Below are positions 56,433-63,110 of a DNA stretch of 64,000 nucleotides, in pieces (position 1 is the stretch's first letter; every line of letters starts with the position of its first letter). The notes beneath the pieces are model-generated. The model was not told where the DNA came from. It saw only the letters and a program-made list of their open reading frames with translations, and did no database searches. Source of the stretch: Actinomycetes bacterium (lineage in GTDB: Bacteria > Actinomycetota > Aquicultoria > Aquicultorales > Aquicultoraceae); the NCBI GenBank assembly GCA_021794835.1, contig JAJYQA010000022.1, forward strand, positions 57,515-121,514. Reading direction: 5' to 3'. The position numbers and the translations under genes were made by a program.

Positions 56433-56450
56433 GGTGTTACCTCTTGTTGT

Positions 56451-56783
56451 TTAATCTCGAGCTTTTTTAGCCTTTTCAGCTCTTACCTTTAACACTGCTT
56501 GGTAGGCATCAATAATCGATTGTTTTTCTTCTAGAGTAAGATTTGGGATGTCTTTAAACATCATAGTAAAGGCAACATCCTTAATACCTAACTGCTTAAT
56601 TTCTTCCCAAGACACTCCTAAAATCTGTGCCCAAGCTCTTAATTTCTCTTCGGGTGGTATAAACTTGTTGTTCTCAACATCGCTTATATAGCTATTGGTT
56701 ACGTATCCTAGCTTGTCGGCTATTTGCTTTTGAGTAACACCGTTTTTAAGACGAAGAGCTTTTAGCCTGTCTCCAAATCCCAT
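56451..56783 (-). CDS. XRE-family repressor
   Basis: ATG 56783 (110 aa) follows AAGGAGTA; a longer frame to 56825 lacks a site. The helix-turn-helix is FGDRLKALRLKNGVTQKQIA with DKLGYVTNSYISDVENNK. The C-terminal part has helical segments (LEEKQSIIDAYQAVLKV) for dimerisation. It is 18 bases from the recombinase gene and has two identical-type operators in the divergent region, so it probably controls recombinase and the gene at 57057. Confidence 0.88.
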   Translation of the reverse strand: MGFGDRLKALRLKNGVTQKQIADKLGYVTNSYISDVENNKFIPPEEKLRAWAQILGVSWEEIKQLGIKDVAFTMMFKDIPNLTLEEKQSIIDAYQAVLKVRAEKAKKARD

Positions 56784-56883
56784 TAAAGTACTCCTTCGGT
56801 TAACGATGGCTTTAATGTAGGCCATTGCAATAGTTATCTTTTCAAAACCGACTGGTTGTTTAGCTATTTTCCTCTTGACTCTA

Positions 56884-56926
56884 ATCGTATAGGTACGATA
56901 TTATATTAGCACCGGTTGTTTGTCAA
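56884..56926 (-). promoter_or_regulatory. Divergent promoter and operator O1 of the XRE gene
   Basis: On the minus strand TTGACA (56921-56926) and TAATAT (56898-56903) have a 17-base spacer. The palindrome ATCGTATAGGTACGAT (56884-56899) overlaps the -10. Confidence 0.75.
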
Positions 56927-57002
56927 TCGGAAAATTAATAAACGGGAAATATGGAACAAACAATTGCAAAACTAAAGAGCAATTATTTTTTTGTCAAACA
57001 GT

Positions 57003-57018
57003 ATCGTATCAGTACGAT
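57003..57018 (+). promoter_or_regulatory. Operator O2 (second XRE site)
   Basis: ATCGTATCAGTACGAT repeats the dyad ATCGTA-N4-TACGAT of O1, 119 bases away. It lies within a possible forward promoter (TTGTCA at 56993-56998, GATTAT at 57016-57021) of the gene at 57057. Confidence 0.75.
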
Positions 57019-57056
57019 TATTGATTTATTAATTAACTTTGCAAGAGGGCCATAGG

Positions 57057-57239
57057 ATGAGACTTTTTGATGAGCAGGGAATTGAGAAAGAAGTAGAGAT
57101 TAGCCTTAAAATGCTGGTCTCTACATTTATTGATATTGCCGAAGAGCTTGTCGAGAATGATTTAGCAGGGGCCGAAGATCAAGAGACTACGTTAATGACC
57201 CCTGCAAAGCCTATAGTTGTCCGTAGCTGTACCCCATAA
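57057..57239 (+). CDS. Small hypothetical protein of the integrative element
   Basis: ATG 57057 (60 aa) follows AGAGGG. The protein is acidic and helical in the middle (MLVSTFIDIAEELVENDLAG) and ends in a Pro-rich, Cys-containing tail. It is divergent from the XRE gene with an operator in its promoter, as are many small phage or element proteins expressed upon induction. The family is not recognised. Confidence 0.55.
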   Translation: MRLFDEQGIEKEVEISLKMLVSTFIDIAEELVENDLAGAEDQETTLMTPAKPIVVRSCTP

Positions 57240-57289
57240 CAATACCCTTTATAAGACCTTGTGTGGGTAAGAGAAGAAAGTATCAGGGG

Positions 57290-57541
57290 GGAAGCTGCTG
57301 CTTAAGGGCATCGAACCCACTCACAGCAGGCAATGTCGGGGCTCAAATCCGCACGCTGTTTTGACGCGGCTTTGAACCCCGACTATTCGGGCTTTGGATA
57401 AACTTCGCTTTCGCTCACCCCCTCGTTCCTCGGGGGCAAATCCCGGATAGTCGGTCTTACGCCCGACATTGCAGCCTCCGCTTACGCTCCGGGATGAAAA
57501 TCGCCGGATTCCCCCCTGACCCCCTCCGGCGATTTTGTTTT
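57290..57541 (+). ncRNA. Highly structured non-coding segment ending in a perfect terminator
   Basis: Between small genes lies a 250-base stretch of nested inverted repeats. GCAATGTCGGG (57330-57340) pairs with CCCGACATTGC (57462-57472). Inside, CCGACTATTCGGG (57379-57391) pairs with CCCGGATAGTCGG (57442-57454, one wobble). Further hairpins are CAAATCCGC/GCGGCTTTG (about 57344-57374) and CCCCC/GGGGG (about 57418-57436). It ends with AAAATCGCCGGA (57497-57508) pairing with TCCGGCGATTTT (57525-57536) then GTTTTT. No coding frame fits. I know no family with this layout. Strand is inferred from the T tract. Confidence 0.6.
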
Positions 57542-57693
57542 TATGAATTTAGAGCGAAAGCATTTAACCCTCATCTATAGAGTTGATTGGTATCTTGTCG
57601 TTTGACTATTAAGTATCGCTCGGGTATTATACCTTCAAAAGTATGTTCGCTACCAAACCTAAATATTTATTATAGAAATCCAAAGGAGGACCT

Positions 57694-58077
57694 ATGCTAA
57701 AGAAACTTACCTCCAATCTTATGGTCGAAGACGTTAACACGACCATTGAATTCTATAAAAACGTCTTAGACTTTGACGTTGTTATGACCGTCCCGGAACA
57801 AGGGCAATTTGATTTTGCTATTTTACAAAGCGGGAACGTTGAAATCATGCTTCAATCCAGCAAGAGCCTTACCAACGATATTCCTGCTTTAAAGGGAAAA
57901 ACGATCGGCGGCACTTTTACTCTCTATATTGAGGTTGAGGGCGTTACAGAACTTTACGAGAGAATAAAAGGCAAGGCAACCATTGCTCAAGATATGCATA
58001 ATACCTTCTACGGCACTAAAGAATTTGCCGTTGAAGATATTAATGGCTACATATTGGCTTTTGCAGAGAGATCATAA
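57694..58077 (+). CDS. VOC-family (glyoxalase/bleomycin resistance) protein
   Basis: A 127-aa protein with AAAGGAGG before ATG 57694. It has the paired beta-alpha-beta-beta-beta modules (LTSNLMVEDVNTTIEFYKNV, GGTFTLYIEVEGVTELYERI, EFAVEDINGYILAFAE). The metal ligands of true glyoxalase I are partly missing, so it may bind a ligand such as an antibiotic. It leads a run of closely spaced genes. Confidence 0.85.
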   Translation: MLKKLTSNLMVEDVNTTIEFYKNVLDFDVVMTVPEQGQFDFAILQSGNVEIMLQSSKSLTNDIPALKGKTIGGTFTLYIEVEGVTELYERIKGKATIAQDMHNTFYGTKEFAVEDINGYILAFAERS

Positions 58078-58355
58078 TGGCAGACCAAAGAGAAAAGGCA
58101 ATCTTTAAAGAATTCCAGCAAATACCTGGGGTTAGTAAATTGCTTTCTCAAGACCTGTACGATTTAGGCTACCGATTAGTTGACGAGCTTAAAGGACAAA
58201 ACCCGGAAGAGATGTACGAGAAGCATTGTATGCAACAAGGCCAGCCAGTTGATCGGTGCGTTCTTTATGTGTTCCGAGAAGCGGTTTATTATGCCTCAAA
58301 TGATGTCCATGACCCCGAACTCTTGAAGTGTTGGAACTGGAAGGATAAGAAGTAA
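58077..58355 (+). CDS. Helix-hairpin-helix protein (Cdd1, pathogenicity-locus family)
   Basis: A 92-aa protein with EFQQIPGVSKLLSQDLYDLG, a helix-hairpin-helix, then ELKGQNPEEMYEKHCMQQGQ and DRCVLYVFREAVYYAS. This is the Cdd1 family (small HhH proteins, sometimes linked to mitomycin resistance). The Cys residues are conserved in the family. It overlaps the genes on both sides by one base, so translation is coupled. Confidence 0.85.
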   Translation: MADQREKAIFKEFQQIPGVSKLLSQDLYDLGYRLVDELKGQNPEEMYEKHCMQQGQPVDRCVLYVFREAVYYASNDVHDPELLKCWNWKDKK

Positions 58356-58972
58356 TGAAATCTATCGAGGAATTAATTCAAACTGTTCAAAAACAAGAGC
58401 ATGGTTTTTTAGTCATCCAAAGTGAAGCCGAACTTTTTGTGAAGGAAAACAGCATAGAAAAATGTTTAGCAACCTCTAGAGAGTTGCTTTCTTCAGATGT
58501 TATGCAAGCTAGAGCGCTAGCAACGTTTGTTCTTGGATTTATAGCGGCAGAATCAGATGAGGCATTTACTATTCTTAAGGATAAGGTAAGTAAAGATGAA
58601 AGCTGGCAGGTTCAAGAAATCCTGGCAAAGGCCTTTGATCAGCACTGCTCAGATATCGGATATGAAAAGGCTTTGCCCGTAATTAAAGAATGGCTTAAAA
58701 ACGACAACCCAAATGTAAGGCGCGCAGTCACCGAGGGTTTACGAATCTGGACCGGCAGGCCTTATTTTAAGGATAACCCCAAAGAAGCTATAAAACTACT
58801 GAGCCAACTGAAAGCTGATGAGAGTGAGTACGTCAGAAAATCGGTTGGTAATGCTTTACGAGATATAAGCAAGAAACATAAGAGTTTAATAAAAGCCGAG
58901 GTTGCAACCTGGAACCTATCCGATAAAAAGGTAAATCAAACTTATAAATTAGCAAGTAAGTTCTTAAACTAG
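58355..58972 (+). CDS. HEAT-repeat protein related to AlkC/AlkD DNA glycosylases
   Basis: A 205-aa helical protein. NPNVRRAVTEGLRIWTGRPY and DESEYVRKSVGNALRDISKK match the last repeats of the AlkC/AlkD-like DNA alkylation repair family, where Arg and Trp residues contact DNA. The lengths of family members are similar or slightly greater. In a gene set with an HhH and two VOC proteins, a role in resistance to a DNA-damaging compound is a reasonable inference. ATG start overlaps the preceding stop. Confidence 0.78.
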   Translation: MKSIEELIQTVQKQEHGFLVIQSEAELFVKENSIEKCLATSRELLSSDVMQARALATFVLGFIAAESDEAFTILKDKVSKDESWQVQEILAKAFDQHCSDIGYEKALPVIKEWLKNDNPNVRRAVTEGLRIWTGRPYFKDNPKEAIKLLSQLKADESEYVRKSVGNALRDISKKHKSLIKAEVATWNLSDKKVNQTYKLASKFLN

Positions 58973-58982
58973 GAGGCTAAAC

Positions 58983-59333
58983 ATGAAAGACTACGACAAT
59001 TTTTTCTTACCAGCGACTGATTTAGAAAAAGGCAAGGAATTTTACAATGATACCTTGGGCTTACCAATAAAATTTGATTTCTCAGATAAAGGAATGGTTG
59101 CCTTTAAAGTTGGGGATCAAGAGCCAGCTATCATCCTAAAAGACATAAATGTTATGCCTGCTAAGTCTACTATCTGGTTTGTCGTAGACAGTGTTAAAGA
59201 CGAATATGACAAGCTAAGAAGCAAAGGTGTTGAGTTCCTATCTGAACCTTTTCAAATTCCCACTGGTCTAGCTGTTGAATTTGAAGATCCATTTGGCAAC
59301 AGGTTGGGGATTACTGATTATTCCGCTTCTTAA
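58983..59333 (+). CDS. VOC-family protein
   Basis: A 116-aa second VOC protein (FFLPATDLEKGKEFYNDTLG, KSTIWFVVDSVKDEYDKLRS, AVEFEDPFGNRLGI) with GGAGG upstream of ATG 58983. It keeps the Glu of the C-terminal motif but not all glyoxalase ligands. Eleven bases separate it from the HEAT gene, so it is in the same operon. Confidence 0.85.
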   Translation: MKDYDNFFLPATDLEKGKEFYNDTLGLPIKFDFSDKGMVAFKVGDQEPAIILKDINVMPAKSTIWFVVDSVKDEYDKLRSKGVEFLSEPFQIPTGLAVEFEDPFGNRLGITDYSAS

Positions 59334-59361
59334 TTAATCTTTTTGAAAGGAGATGATATAA

Positions 59362-59500
59362 ATGGCTACATACAAAGACTGCAAACACTACGAAAAAAAT
59401 TGATGAAACCAAAGGAAACTGTTTTGGACACGAGGTTGCGGCAGATAAGAATGTAGAAGAGTGCCCAGCTAATGCCTTCACACCAAAAGAGGAAGAGTAA
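59362..59500 (+). pseudogene. Small cysteine-rich protein, frameshifted in an A7 run
   Basis: ATG 59362 follows AAAGGAG and encodes MATYKDCKHYEKN then a stop. Removing one A from the A7 run (about 59390-59399) joins it to DETKGNCFGHEVAADKNVEE and CPANAFTPKEEE, ending at 59500. The joined 45-aa product with three Cys resembles the small Fe-S proteins of the benzylsuccinate synthase beta/gamma kind. It could be a real lesion, a base-calling error or a slippage site. Confidence 0.55.
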
Positions 59501-59501
59501 T

Positions 59502-60269
59502 ATGGGCTTCTACGACCTGTCAAAAGCAGCAAGAGAAAATCTTGTAAGCGAGGTATCAGATGCAATAAGGCTTGATATTACTGATAACAAATCGGACAAA
59601 CTCAGAACCTTTGCTTCTAACACTGATACTTACATAAGAAAGAATGCCTATCTCACCGTAGGCCGAATTTATAGTGACTCTCAAGATCTAAGAGAAGTAA
59701 TTTTGAAGGTACTTGACGAGTTATCCAAAGATGCTGACGAGAAGGTAAGACAAACAGTTGCTTACGCCCTCGGTGAGATAGGCAAAGTTGATGCTGAGAA
59801 AATTGCGGAAATGCCTGAGCAGGCATTATATGACGAGCACCACTCAGTAAGGAATGCTGTTATCGGCTCATTAAAGCAGATGGGCGAAAAGAATTCGAAG
59901 CCAACTTTAGAATTCGCAAAAAGATTTTTGCATCACCCCAATCCGAAAATACGGCGGGAAATTATTCATGGGGTTGAGCTAAGAGGAAGAACGCATCCCG
60001 AAGACATACTCCCCTTACTGGCAGAGCTACAAAACGATCCAGACAGGATGATTAGGGAAACTATAGTTCACGTATTAGGTCAAATAAGTTACAAGAAAGG
60101 ATGTCTGGAAAAAGTCGTCGATGCTCTAAACAACTGGAATAATAAAGAGCTGGTTAAGAAGGCTCTAAACGAAATCATAGATGTTCATAAACGATACGAA
60201 AGATTTAGCGGCAAATCAGCGGAAGAGGTCAAAGTTTATATTGAGCATAAAATAGGCGGCAAATTATAA
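59502..60269 (+). CDS. HEAT-repeat protein
   Basis: ATG 59502 (255 aa) follows GAGGAAG, immediately after the small cysteine-rich gene. At least five HEAT/PBS-lyase-like repeats are visible (e.g. DEKVRQTVAYALGEIGKVDA, HHSVRNAVIGSLKQMGEKN, NPKIRREIIHGVELRGRTHP, DRMIRETIVHVLGQISYKKG). It is a likely protein- or DNA-binding scaffold and ends the VOC/Cdd1/HEAT operon. Confidence 0.8.
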   Translation: MGFYDLSKAARENLVSEVSDAIRLDITDNKSDKLRTFASNTDTYIRKNAYLTVGRIYSDSQDLREVILKVLDELSKDADEKVRQTVAYALGEIGKVDAEKIAEMPEQALYDEHHSVRNAVIGSLKQMGEKNSKPTLEFAKRFLHHPNPKIRREIIHGVELRGRTHPEDILPLLAELQNDPDRMIRETIVHVLGQISYKKGCLEKVVDALNNWNNKELVKKALNEIIDVHKRYERFSGKSAEEVKVYIEHKIGGKL

Positions 60270-60338
60270 AGGTTCAGAAGGGCTAGCAAGTAGCTCTGAA
60301 TAAAATCCCACTTGATTTATTCCAAAAACCTGCTATAA

Positions 60339-60408
60339 ATTAGAATAACTTAACACACTATTCTAATATTATGCCGATAATTAGAATAACGAAGCTCACT
60401 ATTCTAAT
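60339..60408 (+). promoter_or_regulatory. Twin 29-bp operators before the Fic gene
   Basis: ATTAGAATA-N11-TATTCTAAT occurs at 60339-60367 and 60380-60408, 41 bases apart. The 9-bp arms are perfect in both. The Fic protein carries a C-terminal winged helix that could bind these sites. Confidence 0.75.
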
Positions 60409-60439
60409 ATCCTGGGATAAGCGTTAAAGAGGAGACAAT

Positions 60440-61534
60440 ATGGTCAAGGTACCATTTATACCACCAAAGTTGCCGCCGAAATTAGATTACAACGCTCTCA
60501 TTAAAGAGATCAGTGAAGCTAATCGCTCTCTCGGTGAACTCAACGGATTATTAGTAAACATTCCTAATCCGGATTTGTTAACCTCACCCCTACTGACTAA
60601 AGAAGCTGTTTTAAGTTCACGAATAGAAGGAGCACAAGCTTCACTTGAAGATGTCTTGAAATACGAAGCTGAAGAGAAGATAACTGAAGCCAACGAAAAA
60701 GAGAGAGATATAAGAGAGATTATCAATTATCGGCAAGCCATGAGGGTGGCAATTGAGGAGCTAGAGAAAAGGCCAATCAGCGAGAATCTTATTAGAAAGA
60801 TACACTATGTTCTGCTTGATTCTGTGCGAGGCACTAACAAAGACCGAGGTAATTTAAGGCGAATCCAGGTTTTTATTGGTCTGCCTGGAACCCCGATAGA
60901 AGAAGCAACCTATGTGGCACCACCGGCTAATGAACTACCACAACTACTTAGTAATTGGGAGCAGTATATAAATTCTGATAAGGAAAAAGATCCTCTCGTA
61001 CAGATAGGCTTAGCCCATTATCAGTTTGAAGCCATTCATCCGTTTTTAGATGGCAATGGCCGAATTGGCCGGCTTTTAATTCCTTTATTCTTGTATCAAA
61101 GAAATCTCTTATCGTATCCGCTGCTCTATATCAGCGAATACTTTGAGGAGAATAGGACGGATTACTATAAACTCTTAAATAGTGTTAGCAGTAATGGAGA
61201 TTGGGATAGCTGGCTTAGGTTCTTCTTGAACGCCGTCACCACCGAATCAATGAAGACAAAGGGCACGGTTATGAATATCCTCGCCCTATACAATGACTTG
61301 AAAGCCGAGATTACCTTTATCAACTCGATTTATGCTCTCGGTCTTTTAGGCATAATCTTTGCCATGCCGATAGTGTCCTTTGCCAGTATCAAGGAGCACT
61401 TGAGAGCAGCAAGCACTCAGACCATTTATAACCTTTTAGCTAAGTTTGTTGATGCTGGTATCCTGCAGGAGATTTCCGGCAAGAAAAGGGATAGGGTTTA
61501 CACCTTTGCTCAGTTGGTCGAGATTTTAAAGTAA
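60440..61534 (+). CDS. Fic family protein (AMPylator) with winged-helix C-terminus
   Basis: A 364-aa Fic protein with GAGGAGA before ATG 60440. The N-terminal inhibitory motif SSRIEGAQ (S/T-x3-E-G) marks class II; the catalytic core is HPFLDGNGRIGRLLIPLFLY; a C-terminal winged helix follows (SIKEHLRAASTQTIYNLLAK, KRDRVYTFAQL). Such proteins transfer AMP to target proteins and are held off by their own helix. Twin palindromes upstream suggest autorepression. Confidence 0.92.
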   Translation: MVKVPFIPPKLPPKLDYNALIKEISEANRSLGELNGLLVNIPNPDLLTSPLLTKEAVLSSRIEGAQASLEDVLKYEAEEKITEANEKERDIREIINYRQAMRVAIEELEKRPISENLIRKIHYVLLDSVRGTNKDRGNLRRIQVFIGLPGTPIEEATYVAPPANELPQLLSNWEQYINSDKEKDPLVQIGLAHYQFEAIHPFLDGNGRIGRLLIPLFLYQRNLLSYPLLYISEYFEENRTDYYKLLNSVSSNGDWDSWLRFFLNAVTTESMKTKGTVMNILALYNDLKAEITFINSIYALGLLGIIFAMPIVSFASIKEHLRAASTQTIYNLLAKFVDAGILQEISGKKRDRVYTFAQLVEILK

Positions 61535-61581
61535 ACATAGCTTACCGGCTGGTCTGTCTCCAAATGACGCACTGAGGCGCT

Positions 61582-61687
61582 TTAAAGCCTCTCAAAATAC
61601 CCCTCCAACTTATCTATCAGCTCTTTTTGGTTTGAATAGTGTTGCATTGCGTCTACAATGAAAAGGGCTCTGCTGAGCCCTTTTTTC
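61582..61687 (-). repeat. Gene-end remnant 1 and terminator, left of HigBA
   Basis: On the minus strand 61582-61656 reads QHYSNQKELIDKLEGYFERL then stop, a C-terminus with no gene attached. On the plus strand it is followed by the terminator AAAAGGGCTC-tgct-GAGCCCTTTT (61661-61684). The same unit recurs at 62585. The parent family is not recognised. Confidence 0.6.
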
Positions 61688-61767
61688 TTTGCCCAGTTTT
61701 TATTGAGCGGTGCCTGTCACCCGATCACGTTCTCGTTTATCCCCTTAATTGGCATTCACGTTTAACA

Positions 61768-61807
61768 AATAATAACGTTTGACGATAATAACGTTATGCG
61801 TTATTAT
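61768..61807 (+). promoter_or_regulatory. HigBA operator
   Basis: ATAATAACG-ttatg-CGTTATTAT (61785-61807) is a dyad; AATAATAACG is also present at 61768-61777. The HigA protein is expected to bind such a site at its own promoter. Confidence 0.6.
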
Positions 61808-61813
61808 CTAGTT

Positions 61814-62095
61814 ATGATAAAAGGCTTTCGTTGCAAGGAGACCGAGCATATTTTTCATCGCCGATTTGTAAAGAAATTTTCTGTAGATATCCAGCGCTTA
61901 GTTTACCGAAAGCTTTTATTACTGGATTCTGCCGAGAGATTGGACGACCTTAAAGTACCGCCTGGCAATAACCTCGAGAAGCTCTCAGGGAATCGGCAGG
62001 GACAACATAGCATTCGGATCAATGATCAATGGCGCATATGCTTTAAGTGGAGAAAAGGCGATGCGTATGAAGTCGAGATTACAGACTATCATTAG
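61814..62095 (+). CDS. higB: HigB-type toxin (RelE/ParE fold)
   Basis: ATG 61814 (93 aa); an upstream ATG at 61796 lies in the operator and is less likely. The pattern GFRCKETEHIFHRRFVKKF, LLLLDSAERLDDLKVPPGN, LSGNRQGQHSIRINDQWRIC and FKW is that of HigB, a ribosome-dependent mRNase. The toxin-first order is typical for hig loci. higA follows after nine bases. Confidence 0.9.
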   Translation: MIKGFRCKETEHIFHRRFVKKFSVDIQRLVYRKLLLLDSAERLDDLKVPPGNNLEKLSGNRQGQHSIRINDQWRICFKWRKGDAYEVEITDYH

Positions 62096-62104
62096 GAGAT
62101 AATT

Positions 62105-62419
62105 ATGAATAACGAAAAAATTAAGCCTATTCATCCAGGGGAAATATTACTTGAAGAATTCTTAAAACCGTTGGGAATTAGTCAGTATCGTTTGGCTAAG
62201 GACATCAACGTGTCGCCGCGGCGCATCAACGAGATTATTCATGGTAAGCGGTCGATTAGCGTCGATACAGCCTTAAGATTATCTCGATATTTCAGTCTGT
62301 CTGAGCGTTTCTGGCTTAATCTCCAAACACGCTATGACCTTGAGGTACAGAAGGACAAGCTAGAAAAACGTATCGGGGAAGAAGTTAAAGTCTACGAGGC
62401 AGACAAAGAGAGTGCCTAG
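62105..62419 (+). CDS. higA: HigA-type antitoxin (XRE family)
   Basis: A 104-aa protein with KPIHPGEILLEEFLKPLGIS, QYRLAKDINVSPRRINEIIH and RSISVDTALRLSRYFSLSER then FWLNLQTRYDLE, the complete HigA signature. It binds HigB and the operator upstream. The last 15 residues are charged and variable. AGGAGA precedes the start. Confidence 0.92.
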   Translation: MNNEKIKPIHPGEILLEEFLKPLGISQYRLAKDINVSPRRINEIIHGKRSISVDTALRLSRYFSLSERFWLNLQTRYDLEVQKDKLEKRIGEEVKVYEADKESA

Positions 62420-62457
62420 TAACTCTCATCCAGGTGTCGTTTGCAATGAAATTGCTA

Positions 62458-62478
62458 ATCAAAGCCCCTCAAAATACT
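62458..62478 (-). repeat. Gene-end remnant 3 (short)
   Basis: On the minus strand GAGTATTTTGAGGGGCTTTG ends in A to give EYFEGL and stop, a third short copy of the repeated gene end, directly after higA. Confidence 0.45.
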
Positions 62479-62584
62479 CTTAGGATAGTAGGATAGGGAC
62501 GTTGCTATGGATTCTATGGATTTTTCGCTAATGAGCAAGGGCTACTAGCTGCTCCAAAGATCAAATATACACGAACCCACGAGG

Positions 62585-62702
62585 TTAAAGACCCTCAAAA
62601 TATCCCTCCAACTTATCTAGCAGCTCTTTTTGGTTCGAATAGTGTTGGATTAGGGCTACATGGTTAAGATCCCGGAAAAATGCCTTTCACAAGGCATTTT
62701 TT
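62585..62702 (-). repeat. Gene-end remnant 2 and terminator, right of HigBA
   Basis: On the minus strand 62585-62662 reads HVALIQHYSNQKELLDKL then EGYFEGL and stop, nearly the same as remnant 1. On the plus strand AAAAATGCCTT-tcac-AAGGCATTTTTT (62676-62702) follows as terminator. Between 62703 and 63110 I see no complete gene; a 50-codon frame ending at 63090 (SYLVHKKYPDLLSKIQLPIL) is unrecognised. Confidence 0.6.
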
Positions 62703-63110
62703 CATGTCCAAAAATGGACACCTAGAAAGAGATTTGAACTAGGACGTACGACATCCTGCCGTTCGGGGAGTTTATAATCGGAATACTTGAGAAGATTTAG
62801 TTAATAAAAACTCTTGCAATTTAGCAAAATTAGTATAAATCGTACTATGAAAGTGTCTATAAACGGTCACTTATACGTCATGGAAAAGGCGGTTTTGCAT
62901 AAACCGTAACCACCTTTTGTTAATTTTTCATCAGTTGCTGGTTACAAATAAGACAAATTTGTCGAGCACTCGCCTGGCCACTGCTAAAATAACGGAAGGG
63001 ATTAAGCTGCTTGAATCATACCTCGTTCATAAAAAGTATCCTGATTTACTAAGTAAGATACAATTACCGATACTTCCTACATATCCGTGAAATTGCAAAA
63101 GGGGTGTATT

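Noticed and set aside
62710..62790. Degenerate tRNA on the minus strand (T-loop-like gttcaaatc)
   Set aside because: The T stem cannot close and no acceptor or anticodon stem forms; reported only as a short match.
62925..63090. About 55-codon open frame before the secreted protein gene
   Set aside because: No start codon with ribosome site and no recognisable family; could be a gene remnant.
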